Assembly: GCA_023391695.1 (NCBI GenBank)
Contig: JAEWAK010000012.1
Location: forward strand, 248,001-312,000
Direction: 5' to 3'
Source of the DNA: Bacillota bacterium
GTDB lineage: Bacteria; Bacillota; Clostridia; Lachnospirales; Lachnospiraceae
Length of the DNA: 64,000 bases
A model generated the notes under the pieces. That model was not told the DNA's origin. It worked only from the letters and a program-made list of their open reading frames with translations, and searched no databases. The position numbers and the translations under genes were made by a program. Positions 18,208 to 27,685 of this stretch are shown here, piece by piece. Each line of letters begins with the position of its first letter. Position 1 is the stretch's first letter.

Positions 18208-18990
18208 TTATTTCTGAAACTGTCTTCCTTCATGATCCATATAATAATCATCGGTATAGATTAACTGGGAAATCGGAACAATTTTATACCCCTTATCCTG
18301 CAGCCCCTCAATCATGGCCTCCAGGGCATCCTTGGTGTATTTTGCACCGTTATGGCACAGTATAATGGAACCATTTCCTAAATGTTTATTGTTTACTACC
18401 ATATCCACAACAGAATCAACACCGTAATCTTTCCAGTCCAGGGAATCCACATCCCACTGGATGCAATGATAACCCAGCTCACCTGCCGCATCAATTAAGG
18501 TATTATTATAATCCCCATAGGGCGGCCTGAATAAACTCATATCAATTCCGGTCAGTTCTTTTACTTTATTATGGGTTTTTAAAATTTCATCCTTACATTC
18601 TTCTTTCGACAGCTGTGACATATGTTTATGATTCTCACTGTGATTACCCAGGTCATGGCCGGCCGCGGCAATCGCTTTTACATCATCCGGGTATGTCTCA
18701 ACCCAGCCTCCGGTCATAAAAAAGGTTACTTTCACATTACGCAGGGCTAAAATTTCCAGAATTTCTGCCGTATCTTCATTCCCCCATGCAGCATCAAAAC
18801 TGAGCGCTACTTCATTATCTTTCTCATCCACGCAGTAGATTGGCAGTTTTTTAGTGTTTGCTGAATTTGTGACTGATATTGCAGTCGGTATGTAACGGAT
18901 GCCAAGTACCATCAGAACAAGGAAAGTTAATACGACAATTCCTGTTTTAATAAAGAATTTTAACTTATCTTGCTGTTCTTCATTATCCAT
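18208..18990 (-). CDS. Membrane-anchored polysaccharide deacetylase, CE4 (PdaB-like)
   Basis: 260 residues with an N-terminal membrane anchor at about 13-35, so the catalytic domain faces outward. CE4 motifs are visible in order: SFDAAWGNED (in place of the usual TFDDG, as in the PdaB/sporulation branch), HSENHKHMS with the two metal-binding histidines, RPPYGDYN, WDVDSLDW and LCHNG. The second Asp of motif 1 is replaced by Ala, as is usual in PdaB-type proteins. The family acts on peptidoglycan or spore cortex sugars. It is a single-gene unit with its own terminator, not obviously linked to the sugar loci. A degenerate copy of its 3' end lies at 27686. Confidence 0.9.
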   Translation of the reverse strand: MDNEEQQDKLKFFIKTGIVVLTFLVLMVLGIRYIPTAISVTNSANTKKLPIYCVDEKDNEVALSFDAAWGNEDTAEILEILALRNVKVTFFMTGGWVETYPDDVKAIAAAGHDLGNHSENHKHMSQLSKEECKDEILKTHNKVKELTGIDMSLFRPPYGDYNNTLIDAAGELGYHCIQWDVDSLDWKDYGVDSVVDMVVNNKHLGNGSIILCHNGAKYTKDALEAMIEGLQDKGYKIVPISQLIYTDDYYMDHEGRQFQK

Positions 18991-19263
18991 AGTTTCACCA
19001 CAGAATATGTTTTCAGTATTAATATATTGAGTAAACAGAATATCTATTACACTTATATTCTATTTGGCCTATATCAAGCTTATATCCCCCGGTTAGTCTA
19101 TTATAATTATCTTCAATTATTTTCTTTTATCCTCCTGACCCTTATATGAATCTTCCAACTTTCTTTATTACCCGGCATTTTTGCCAGCAATTTCCTTATC
19201 AGGTCAAACCTTTCCGTTCCAGACAAGAATCAACGCACCATTTCTGATTCCGCAAAACCGCAA

Positions 19264-20949
19264 CTATTTATCCATATTAGCAAGATATCTGTCATAGGCT
19301 TTCTGGTATACATCCAGAAAAGTCTGCAAACCTGCGCTGTCCAGATCCTTCTTAAACTGTTCAAAGCCGGTGTCCGCACCGCCGTCAATGATCCAGGTCT
19401 GGATGGTGGCGTCAACAACATTATTGATTTGAGGCAGAAGCTGGTCTAACTGGGACTGTTCCTCCGGCAGGAACCATACTGCCGGTGAAACGGCCTCATA
19501 CTCTTTAAGAAGTTCCTTCTTCCCTCCTGCTGCCTGTTCATCATATACTTTCTGGGCATCTCTTGGATATTCCACTTCGGTATCGTAATAATCATTCAGA
19601 ACAATATTGGGACCGCCTATAGTACTAAAGCTCCGCATCTGCCAGAATTCAGTTAAATCGTTTTTAAAAATCATATTGCCGTTCTCATCCACATCCCAGC
19701 GCAAAATACCGTTTTCATCCTGTTTATAAACAAAGCCTTCCGCGCCCCAGTTTAAGGTAATAGAATTCTTCGGTTCATAGCAGTAATCGATAAACCTGGC
19801 AACCAGCTCCGGATATTTGCAGTTTGTGGTGATACTTCCCAGGGTTGTGGTTGACAGTTCGGAAGTATTGCGTATATAACCTGATTTTCCGTCAGGCCCC
19901 TGGATACGGGGCTGTGGAACATACATTGCTTTCACATCGGCATTGGTTATATTGCCGTCAAGGCCCCAGGCCATAAAGGTCCCGACCATGGGCAGATCCT
20001 GCTGAAGCTTTTGTTTATGGAGGCTTGTACCCGTTGAAACCGGTGCAAAGGAATCCGGATTTAAAATTCCGTCCTTATAGAACTGATGGAACAGTTCGAC
20101 TGTTTTCTGATAAGACACAAGGGTGGGCACATACCCTATCTTACCGTCTTTAATATATAAATGATTTGTCAGTGCATCCTTGCCGTTGGTTACGTCAGGC
20201 GTGCCGTAACAGCCGGATACCCAGGCAAAAATATTATCCCAGCCTTCGGAATAATCCCAGCTTAAGGGATATTCATCCGCTATGCCGTTACCGTTTAAGT
20301 CACTGGCCTCCTTCATTTTATAAAGCATGTCGATCCATTCCTCCAGGGTTGCCGGCGTGGATAAACCTAATTGCTGCAGCCATTTTTCATTTACATATAC
20401 GCTGCCCGGCGTACTGGTCAAACCATTCATTTCCTCAACACGGGGAAACCCGTACATGTGTCCGTCGGGAGCAAAACACAACGCTTTATACTCCGGTCTC
20501 TCCTCAAATATCTTTTTCAGATTCGGCATATACTGATCGACCAGCTCCTCCACCGGCATAAATATTCCGGAATCTATGTACTGTAATACCTGTTCTTTGC
20601 CCACGCCGTTCCAGAATACATCCGGTAGGTCATCGGTTGCCAGCATCATCTGGACCCTTTCCGCAGAGCTCTGGTCCGGAACGGTCGTCCATTCAAAGGT
20701 CACGCCGGTATCGGCGGCGGCCTGTTTCATCCAAACGTTTTCATTGGGATCCTCCGGTTCCAGTTCATTAATACTTTTATATACCTTAATAGCCGGCATA
20801 GCGGACGTGTCCTTTACAATAGGATAACCGTTCTCATTAAACCAGGCCGAATTATCTGCCGGGGCAGTGTTATCCCTGTTTTTTTGGCATCCCATAAACA
20901 TTACGCTTATAATTGCTGCAATCACCATTATCGTAAATAACTTTTTCAC
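19264..20949 (-). CDS. Extracellular sugar-binding lipoprotein of the fructan-type locus
   Basis: 561 residues, GTG start with AAAGGAG eight bases upstream. The signal peptide ends in a lipobox at Cys21 (VMFMGC). The body is a long family 1 solute-binding protein; DLNGNGIADEYPLSW is the calcium-binding-like loop common in these proteins, and the tail is FKKDLDSAGLQTFLDVYQKA. It is the last gene of the permease-permease-binding protein operon, unlike the rhamnogalacturonan importer where it is first. Substrate inferred from the neighbouring GH32 and GH172 genes: fructose-containing oligosaccharides. Confidence 0.92.
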   Translation of the reverse strand: MKKLFTIMVIAAIISVMFMGCQKNRDNTAPADNSAWFNENGYPIVKDTSAMPAIKVYKSINELEPEDPNENVWMKQAAADTGVTFEWTTVPDQSSAERVQMMLATDDLPDVFWNGVGKEQVLQYIDSGIFMPVEELVDQYMPNLKKIFEERPEYKALCFAPDGHMYGFPRVEEMNGLTSTPGSVYVNEKWLQQLGLSTPATLEEWIDMLYKMKEASDLNGNGIADEYPLSWDYSEGWDNIFAWVSGCYGTPDVTNGKDALTNHLYIKDGKIGYVPTLVSYQKTVELFHQFYKDGILNPDSFAPVSTGTSLHKQKLQQDLPMVGTFMAWGLDGNITNADVKAMYVPQPRIQGPDGKSGYIRNTSELSTTTLGSITTNCKYPELVARFIDYCYEPKNSITLNWGAEGFVYKQDENGILRWDVDENGNMIFKNDLTEFWQMRSFSTIGGPNIVLNDYYDTEVEYPRDAQKVYDEQAAGGKKELLKEYEAVSPAVWFLPEEQSQLDQLLPQINNVVDATIQTWIIDGGADTGFEQFKKDLDSAGLQTFLDVYQKAYDRYLANMDK

Positions 20950-21063
20950 ACTCTTCTCTCCTTTATTTTATAATATTTTATGGTTTTTGCTCCGAACCGT
21001 TGGCCTCCTTTCCCCGGCGCATTATAATTGTACCAGGAAGCAAAAACCGAAAAACTTCTCCAC

Positions 21064-21969
21064 TTATCCCTTGATGGATCCGATCATTACACCTTTCGTA
21101 AAATGTTTCTGGACCAGAGGGTACAAAACCATCATGGGAACCGATGATATGATCACGATGCAATATTTAAGCTGATCCGCACGCATCATACGGGCTACCG
21201 TTTCTTTTGCGTCTATGGGCAGTTCATTGGTGACCGTATTCATAATCAGCAAATCTCTTAAAACTGCCTGCAGCGGCATCCTGGATCTGCTGTTCAGATA
21301 CATGATCGCATTAAAATAAGAGTTCCACTGTCCCACGGCATAAAACAATACCATTACCGCAATGATGGTTCCCGACACCTTTAAAACAACGGATGAAAAG
21401 AACTTAAAATCGGAGCATCCGTCCATTTTGGCAGCTTCCAGTAATTCATCCGGTATATTGCTTTGAAAGAATGTTTTAATAACAATTAAATTGTAGACGG
21501 AAACCGCTCCCGGCAAAACGATAGACCACAGGGAATCGATGAAGCCCAGATTCTTGATCAGCATATAGGAAGGAATCATGCCCCCGCTGAAAAACATAGT
21601 AAAGGTAAATAAAAACATCACCACATTCCGGCCTTTCATATCTTTTCTGGATAAGGCATAGGCACCCGGTATGGTTAACAGTAAATTAATCACCGTTCCC
21701 AGTACGGTATAAATTACTGAGTTCCGGAATCCGGTAAACAAAGGCTTATACCGGAAGGCCGTTTTATAGCCTTCCAGGTAAAAATCCCCCGGAATCAATA
21801 GCAGCTTCCCGCTGTTTACCAGCGTCGGATCGGTTATGGAAGCCAGAATAATATAATAAATCGGATATAATATAATCACACTCACGGTCAGCATAATACA
21901 TGCATTTATCACATGAAAGATCTTGTCTTCCCTGCTCAATTTTCTTCTTTGTTTTTTCATACCATTCAC
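21064..21969 (-). CDS. Sugar ABC importer permease, LplC type
   Basis: 301 residues (a second ATG three codons in is a possible start). Six transmembrane segments; EAA loop ELLEAAKMDGCSDFKFF; conserved end LVQKHFTKGVMIGSIKG. It starts nine bases after the partner permease stop. Together with 21979 and 19264 it forms the second CUT1 importer of the window. No ATPase gene accompanies it. Confidence 0.92.
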   Translation of the reverse strand: MNGMKKQRRKLSREDKIFHVINACIMLTVSVIILYPIYYIILASITDPTLVNSGKLLLIPGDFYLEGYKTAFRYKPLFTGFRNSVIYTVLGTVINLLLTIPGAYALSRKDMKGRNVVMFLFTFTMFFSGGMIPSYMLIKNLGFIDSLWSIVLPGAVSVYNLIVIKTFFQSNIPDELLEAAKMDGCSDFKFFSSVVLKVSGTIIAVMVLFYAVGQWNSYFNAIMYLNSRSRMPLQAVLRDLLIMNTVTNELPIDAKETVARMMRADQLKYCIVIISSVPMMVLYPLVQKHFTKGVMIGSIKG

Positions 21970-21978
21970 CGTTCCCTG

Positions 21979-22905
21979 TTAAAATAAGCTTGTTTCTGTT
22001 GTTTTCTTTGCAATGGAATTGGCGAATACCAACAGTATCAGGTTGATAACCGAATTAAAGAGACCAACCGCCGTTCCAAAGCTGTACTGTGCACTTCGGA
22101 CACCTGTCTTGTATACATAGGTAGATATAACCTCGCTTACCCCCAGGTTCATTCCATTCTGAAGCAGATAGACTTTTTCATACCCGACACTTAAAATATT
22201 CCCGGTAGCCATAATGAGCATAATAATAATAGTCGCTAAAATGGAAGGAATATCGATATGCCAAATCCGTTTCACAATACCGGCTCCGTCTATCATGGCC
22301 GACTCGTGAAGTTCCGGATTGACTCCGGTCAACGCAGCAAGAAATATAATGGAATTAAAACCCATACTCTGCCATATACCCGAACCGATATAAATCGTCC
22401 GGAAATATTCCGGTCTTACCAGAAACATGGAATCCCTGGCCCCCATAGCCATTAATATCTTTGTTAAAAAGCCGGACCCGGAAGACAAAAACAAGGTAAT
22501 CATACCTACTAAAACTACTACCGATATAAAGCTGGGAGCATAGGTTACTGTCTGTATGAAAGATTTGATTTTTTTATTTTTGACCTGGTTTAATAAAAGA
22601 GCGAAAATGATGGGAACCGGAAATGACCAGAGCAGATTATAGGTGCTCAGCAAAACGGTATTCCCTAATGTCTTAAAAAAAATGCTGGTTTTAAAAAATT
22701 GTTCAAAGTACTTAAAGCCAGCCCAGGGACTCCCCATAATACCAAGTTTCGGATTAAAGTCCTTAAAAGCGATCAAAGCCCCATACATAGGCACATAGCA
22801 GAAAATCGCAATATAAATAATAGTGGGTAACAGTAAACACCATAATTGCCAGTTCTTTTTCAGTGTTAACAGCACACTGCTTTTTACACTCCTTTTTCTT
22901 TCCAT
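21979..22905 (-). CDS. Sugar ABC importer permease, LplB type
   Basis: 308 residues, GGAGGTAAAGGTT before the ATG. Contains VPMYGALIAFKDFNP near the N-terminus and the EAA loop ELHESAMIDGAGIVKRI. It is first in its operon and divergent from the LacI gene at 23189. An operator-like palindrome lies 33 bases before its start. Confidence 0.92.
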   Translation of the reverse strand: MERKRSVKSSVLLTLKKNWQLWCLLLPTIIYIAIFCYVPMYGALIAFKDFNPKLGIMGSPWAGFKYFEQFFKTSIFFKTLGNTVLLSTYNLLWSFPVPIIFALLLNQVKNKKIKSFIQTVTYAPSFISVVVLVGMITLFLSSGSGFLTKILMAMGARDSMFLVRPEYFRTIYIGSGIWQSMGFNSIIFLAALTGVNPELHESAMIDGAGIVKRIWHIDIPSILATIIIMLIMATGNILSVGYEKVYLLQNGMNLGVSEVISTYVYKTGVRSAQYSFGTAVGLFNSVINLILLVFANSIAKKTTETSLF

Positions 22906-22937
22906 AACCTTTACCTCCTGTTATATGTTTCACATAA

Positions 22938-22951
22938 TGTTAACGTTGTCA
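22938..22951. promoter_or_regulatory. LacI-type operator (importer side)
   Basis: TGTTAACGTTGTCA, a near-perfect palindrome centred on AACGTT, 33 bases upstream of the first permease gene and just after a possible TATACA -10 box on that strand. The same motif recurs at 23080. It fits repression by the adjacent LacI protein; it also differs by one base from a CcpA cre consensus. Confidence 0.7.
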
Positions 22952-23079
22952 TTTTTATGTATAAAAATAATTACGATCCACGGATAACAGGAATGTAATT
23001 ATCATTAAAATTGTTATAATATTATAAACGAAAAATTATTTTCTCCCGATTAAGTTACATTTTATCTAATATTTTTTCA

Positions 23080-23093
23080 TGATAACGTTGACA
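23080..23093. promoter_or_regulatory. LacI-type operator (lacI side)
   Basis: TGATAACGTTGACA, matching the site at 22938 in 12 of 14 bases and palindromic about the same centre. It lies 95 bases before the LacI start. Two sites 142 bp apart would allow looping across the divergent promoters and autoregulation. Confidence 0.7.
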
Positions 23094-23188
23094 TTTTCTT
23101 AATACTAGCATATACTCTAATTATTGTCAATCGGATTTTATTATGCTATTTTTAATGTAAAGTCTAATAAAGAATAGGAGTTTTCAAA

Positions 23189-24178
23189 ATGGTAACCAGC
23201 AAGGATGTAGCAAAATTAGCAGGAGTATCTCATACCACCGTATCCAGGGCTTTTCGCGGAGATGCCAAAATAAAGCCGGAAACCTATGAACGGATCATGA
23301 ATGTTTCAAGAGAACTGGGATATTCACCAAATATGATTGCATCAAGTCTCCGTCAAAAAAATACGAAAACCATAGGTTTTATTATCTCCCACGGTTTTAA
23401 CCCTTTGTTTTTAGAAATCACCCATATGATCGAAACAGAATTGGCCATGCATGGCTACCGACTGCTTATCTCATTTGATGACGGTGAATCGGAAAAGCAG
23501 TGGAATATCATCCAGTCTCTGGTAGCCGGACAGGTGAATGCTATTATTTTTTCACCGCTGGTTAACTCACCGGCGGATCATAACCGGTTATATTTCCTGA
23601 TTCAGCATTCACAAATACATTTTATCCAATTAATCTCAAATCACTTTGAGAATATAACAAGCTTTAGTTTTGACGATAATTACGGCTCTTATATAGGTAC
23701 CTGCCACCTCTTGTCAAACGGACATAACCGCATTCTCATGATCGGAGGTATCAACCGTGTGGAGGGTTATATAAAAGCTTACCAGGAAATTGGACTTACA
23801 CCGCCCATAACCTTTAATGACCTGACCGGAGATACGGAGGAAGCAAGCTTCCGCAATATAAAAAAAGCCATATTAGAAGAAAAACCCACCGCTGTTTTTC
23901 CGGTATCGGAATCCCTCAGCTATATTACCTATCAGGTGCTTACCGAACTTTCCATGCAAATACCGGCCGATATCTCATTCTTATCCTTTGATGATGAGCG
24001 CTGGCTTCAGCTGCTTCATATATCGGTGATCGGACATCCGATACAGGCACTGTCCAATGTAATTGTAAGGGAAATTATGTCCTATGAAAATGTAGCCGGA
24101 GAGATATATCCTTCCGCTACCAGTTTTAAGCCGTATTTAATTGAGAGGAATTCCGTCCTCCCCTACAAGATAAATTAA
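23189..24178 (+). CDS. LacI-family transcriptional repressor
   Basis: 329 residues, AGGAG nine bases before the ATG. Residues 1-50 are the LacI DNA-binding domain (SKDVAKLAGVSHTTVSRAFR, hinge SPNMIASSLRQ), the rest a periplasmic-binding-protein-like sugar domain (TIGFIISHGFNPLF, FSFDDNYGSY, SFDDERW). It is divergent from the importer operon and 400 bases upstream of the GH32 gene on the same strand, with two operator-like palindromes in the divergent gap. It probably represses importer and hydrolases until a fructose-containing ligand is present. Confidence 0.92.
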   Translation: MVTSKDVAKLAGVSHTTVSRAFRGDAKIKPETYERIMNVSRELGYSPNMIASSLRQKNTKTIGFIISHGFNPLFLEITHMIETELAMHGYRLLISFDDGESEKQWNIIQSLVAGQVNAIIFSPLVNSPADHNRLYFLIQHSQIHFIQLISNHFENITSFSFDDNYGSYIGTCHLLSNGHNRILMIGGINRVEGYIKAYQEIGLTPPITFNDLTGDTEEASFRNIKKAILEEKPTAVFPVSESLSYITYQVLTELSMQIPADISFLSFDDERWLQLLHISVIGHPIQALSNVIVREIMSYENVAGEIYPSATSFKPYLIERNSVLPYKIN

Positions 24179-24480
24179 CTTTTTCACCACTGGCGGCTGC
24201 AATAACTAACCTGGACGTACTGTTTTGAGGAGGAATCTCCCGGAACAGACCATGTCCTTATTTCACAATTTACTTATAAAAACAATCTAAAGGAATATCA
24301 AAGGTGAAGAAAATCATCTTCACAAAGTAAATTACAGAAACATCTTCACAAAGTGAATTACAGAATCATAATTCACTTAGAAACAACCTCGAAATGAGCT
24401 TAGAAAGCTCATTCCAAGCTTCTTCCCTAATTATTTGCAATGCTCCAGAAGCGGCAGCATGACAGAAAAGTTGAAAGAAA
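24179..24480. other. Intergenic region with short repeats between lacI and GH32
   Basis: Holds two tandem 26-bp units (24314-24339 and 24340-24365, sharing CATCTTCACAAAGT and AATTACAGA) and a perfect hairpin AATGAGCTT-AGA-AAGCTCATT at 24393-24413. A minus-strand frame across it has no ribosome site. It looks like decayed repeat or mobile DNA. Confidence 0.5.
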
Positions 24481-24568
24481 ATATAATAGAGAAAGGCAAG
24501 CCACATACAGATTCTTTCAACCATTTTTATTTGTGGCAATACCGCAGACCTGTCTGCGGTATGCAAGG
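24481..24568 (+). repeat. Two-hairpin element directly upstream of GH32 (copy 1)
   Basis: A first stem GCCACA/TGTGGC encloses about 30 bases; it is followed by a second stem ATACCGCAGA/TCTGCGGTAT. The same architecture, with compensating base changes in the second stem, occurs at 34188-34270 upstream of the DUF4430 gene. It ends nine bases before the GH32 start codon and would be in its mRNA leader. It could be a mobile-repeat end or a structured leader. Confidence 0.65.
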
Positions 24569-24576
24569 TTTAAATT

Positions 24577-26256
24577 ATGATTAAAAGAGACATTATATGT
24601 GAACAAGATTATCTTCACATACCTATCATTCCAGGCGGTAAACGAAATGATATGCAGATCTGGGCGGGCGGTGAATTAGTCCGCAGCTTCTGTCTGGCGC
24701 TGACAGACCAGGGAGGTGAATACTTCTTTTTAAATGTCAGCCACCATAAAAATAAAATCCTTACACTGCTGGTAGCCGATCCGGAGGGAATCACCGAAAC
24801 CGCTCTGGACCGTATCGTAAGCGGCGGGGAGGCCGTACCCGGACATCCGTTATATCAGAATATGTACAAAGAACCCCTTCGTCCTTTATTCCACTTTTCC
24901 AGCCGCAGAGGCTGGCTCAACGATCCCAACGGCCTGTTTTACAAGGACGGACTGTATCACATGTACTACCAGCACAATCCCCTGGGAACTCCACACGGCG
25001 GTGTTAATATCTGCTGGGGCCATGCCGTCAGCAATGACCTGCTTCACTGGGATGAAAAAGACGATGCCATTCTGCCCTGGCGCAGAGACTGGTCCGTCGC
25101 TTCCGGCAGTGCGGTGATTGATACGGAAAACAGAGCGGGCTATGGCAAAGACGCTATTATTGTGGCATTTACCGCTTTGGGAGCTCCGAATATAAAAAAA
25201 GGATACGGCTATCCGTCGGGCGGTCAGTTTTTAGCCGCCAGTACGGACGGAGGCTATACCTTCTATTTATTTTCCCACGAAGCCACTGTCCCTGCCCCTA
25301 ACGGTAACAGCTGGAGAGACCCCCGCCTTTTCCGCTATGAGGATCATTATGTTATGGCTGTTTATGAAACCGATGCAAATAATAAGAACTGCGTATCCTT
25401 TTATGTATCGGATAATTTTCATAACTGGAAACTTGCTTCAAGAAATGATGACCTGTATGAATGCCCGGATATTTTCCCGTTAAGGGTTGAGGATACGGAT
25501 GAAATAAAATGGGTGCTGTACGGTGCCGACGGTATGGCCAGAATCGGGGACTTTGACGGATATCACTTTATAGAATCCGGGCAGTTTAATCCTCTGGACT
25601 ACGGCAATGCCTCCTATGCGGGACAGACCTGGAGCCACCAGCCGGAGGGAAAACACATACATATCAGCTGGGTACGGGGAATGGGCGGCACCGGCGAAGA
25701 CCTCGGTTACGAAGATATGCCATTTTCCCAGTGCATGACAATACCATGTGAAATAACCTTGAAAAAGTGCAGAGAAGGACTTCGCGTGTGCCGTACTCCG
25801 ATTTCACAGGTACAAAAGTTACGGCAGGAGCTCCTCTTTGAAAAAGATTATGCACAGACCGCCGAGACCGCAATCGAGATAATCTCCCCCGCCCAATATA
25901 TAATGGACTTATCATCCTGTAAGGATATGATTTCCATCCGGGTTGGCTCCCACACCATTCATTATCAGGCAAAGGAACGAAAACTTATATTCGAAAACAG
26001 CCACAGTGCTTTGTTAAGTAAGGATGTTCTGCATTTTACGGTTTTAATCGATAGCACAACCGTTGAACTGTGTTTTGACGACAGCATTACGGCCAGTTAC
26101 GCCATGCCTCCGGATTTCATGAGTCTTATAATAAAAGGCAGCTGTTCCGTTTCCTGTCAATGTTACCGGATGGAGAATATCTGGGATGACGCTATTCAGG
26201 CCTGCAGTATGGAAGGCGATACTATAAAAAATAAATCCATGAAAAAAACATATTAA
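24577..26256 (+). CDS. GH32 fructan/fructoside hydrolase with N-terminal DUF4980-like domain
   Basis: 559 residues, no signal peptide. Residues 1-100 resemble the small beta domain (DUF4980) found before GH32 in exo-levanases. The catalytic five-bladed propeller shows WLNDPNG with nucleophile D116, SWRDPR with D248, and YECPDIF with acid/base E295; a C-terminal beta-sandwich follows. The family hydrolyses beta-fructosides (sucrose, inulin, levan oligomers). Cytoplasmic location fits action on imported oligosaccharides. Only AAGG is seen as a ribosome site, and a two-hairpin element ends just before the start. It is followed by a GH172 gene after 197 bases. Confidence 0.93.
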   Translation: MIKRDIICEQDYLHIPIIPGGKRNDMQIWAGGELVRSFCLALTDQGGEYFFLNVSHHKNKILTLLVADPEGITETALDRIVSGGEAVPGHPLYQNMYKEPLRPLFHFSSRRGWLNDPNGLFYKDGLYHMYYQHNPLGTPHGGVNICWGHAVSNDLLHWDEKDDAILPWRRDWSVASGSAVIDTENRAGYGKDAIIVAFTALGAPNIKKGYGYPSGGQFLAASTDGGYTFYLFSHEATVPAPNGNSWRDPRLFRYEDHYVMAVYETDANNKNCVSFYVSDNFHNWKLASRNDDLYECPDIFPLRVEDTDEIKWVLYGADGMARIGDFDGYHFIESGQFNPLDYGNASYAGQTWSHQPEGKHIHISWVRGMGGTGEDLGYEDMPFSQCMTIPCEITLKKCREGLRVCRTPISQVQKLRQELLFEKDYAQTAETAIEIISPAQYIMDLSSCKDMISIRVGSHTIHYQAKERKLIFENSHSALLSKDVLHFTVLIDSTTVELCFDDSITASYAMPPDFMSLIIKGSCSVSCQCYRMENIWDDAIQACSMEGDTIKNKSMKKTY

Positions 26257-26453
26257 GAAACCGGGAAACAGATTTCTTGGGTTAAACAATTTTTCCGCTA
26301 AACGAATTCAAAACAATGCTTTCGGTCCGCTGCGTTACTCACCTGCGGCTAGGAGTAAAAAACCAAATTTGCCCTGACCTTAATCCTGAAGGGACTTATT
26401 ATTTTTCGAAGATATTTTATGGTAAAACCTGAAATATCAGAAAGGTAGAATCT

Positions 26454-27560
26454 ATGTTCAACATTTTTAATAATCATTTGGCATCAATCCCACTTGTAAA
26501 CGGCGGAAAGAGCCGCGCTATCAATGCCGAAAATCCAACCGGAGAAAAAGGCGGCGGCGGAATGTCTGCCAGTAATCTGGGTATTTCCAGAAAAGGCTCC
26601 CCCTGTCTTACCATAAAGTCCGGGAAAGAAACCTTACTTGCCGATATCAGCGGAACGGGAATCATTAATCACATCTGGATGACGGTTACAAATAAAACAT
26701 CGGAAGCTGAGTGCTTTGTCCTTCGTGATTTAGTACTGCGAATCTACTGGGACCAGGAAGATAGCCCCTCTGTAGAAGCTCCTTTAGGTGATTTTTTCTG
26801 TCTGGGCTTCGGGGCAAGTTACGAGGTGAATTCTTATCCGATTGTAGTAAATCCCTTGAGGGGAATGAACTGCTATTTCCCTATGCCTTTTGGGAAACAT
26901 GCCAGGATCACTGTTGAGAACCAGCACACACACGATATTGGAGGCTTCTTTTATCAGGTGGATTACTGTCTGTATGACTCCCTGCTGGAAAATACCGGTT
27001 ATTTTCATGCAAGCTGGCGGCGGGAGAATCCTACCCGGATCGGAGAAGACTATACCATACTTGACAATGTAAAAGGCAAAGGACAGTATGTCGGAACGTT
27101 TATGGCACTCCAAACCCTGGAGCGTTACTGGTGGGGAGAGGGAGAAATTAAATTTTTTATAGACGGGGATAGGGAATATCCCACTATCTGCGGAACCGGA
27201 ACAGAGGATTATTTCGGCGGGGCATGGAGCTTTGCCAGACACGAAAATAGTAATACCGTTGAAACTATCTATAACACACCTTTTCTTGGCTATCCTTACT
27301 ATTCCAGCCAGGACGACATAATAAAACACCCCTGCCATAACAGCGACTGTCCGCCCATGCGAAGCTTCTACCGCTGGCATCTTCCTGACCCGGTCTATTT
27401 CGAGCAGGACTTAAGGGTGACGATCCAGCAAATCGGTGTAAGCCATAACGGATTATTCGAAAGAAGTGATGATGTATCAACGGTTGCATACTGGTACCAG
27501 TTAGAGCCCCATAATCCTTTTTCCGCCTTTCCGGAAAGAAAGCTGCGTATTCCCAGATAA
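26454..27560 (+). CDS. GH172 (DUF2961) family glycosidase
   Basis: 368 residues, GAAAGG before the ATG. It shows the family's features: SGTGIINHIWMT, DSPSVEAPLGDFFCLG, NPLRGMNCYFPMPF and the catalytic-loop GTGTEDYFGGAW. E251 in TED and a second glutamate (E270) 19 residues on are candidates for the catalytic pair; in the characterised Bifidobacterium difructose dianhydride I enzyme two glutamates about 20 residues apart do this (from memory). Known GH172 members act on alpha-fructofuranosides or alpha-D-arabinofuranosides. The GH32 neighbour favours a fructofuranosyl substrate. Confidence 0.88.
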   Translation: MFNIFNNHLASIPLVNGGKSRAINAENPTGEKGGGGMSASNLGISRKGSPCLTIKSGKETLLADISGTGIINHIWMTVTNKTSEAECFVLRDLVLRIYWDQEDSPSVEAPLGDFFCLGFGASYEVNSYPIVVNPLRGMNCYFPMPFGKHARITVENQHTHDIGGFFYQVDYCLYDSLLENTGYFHASWRRENPTRIGEDYTILDNVKGKGQYVGTFMALQTLERYWWGEGEIKFFIDGDREYPTICGTGTEDYFGGAWSFARHENSNTVETIYNTPFLGYPYYSSQDDIIKHPCHNSDCPPMRSFYRWHLPDPVYFEQDLRVTIQQIGVSHNGLFERSDDVSTVAYWYQLEPHNPFSAFPERKLRIPR

Positions 27561-27610
27561 GCAGGCACAGCGCTTCGTTTTGGCACGCATCTTTTACTAA
27601 GTATTCAACG

Positions 27611-27661
27611 AGGACTGCCTAAATTGCCCTTGCTATATGATCAGGCAATCTCGGCAGTCCT
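27611..27661 (+). terminator. Terminator after the GH32-GH172 genes
   Basis: AGGACTGCC pairs with GGCAGTCCT and inside it ATTGCC pairs with GGCAAT. It lies 50 bases after the GH172 stop. The T-run is short (TATTATGG). Confidence 0.7.
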
Positions 27662-27685
27662 ATTATGGTCTTTAAAACGGTCAGG

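Noticed and set aside
24366..24566. A 66-codon minus-strand frame, considered as a transposase remnant
   Set aside because: No ribosome site, no transposase motif; the stretch is explained by short repeats and the two-hairpin element.
26784..27380. A 198-codon minus-strand frame
   Set aside because: Antisense to the GH172 gene; no ribosome site or recognised motif.
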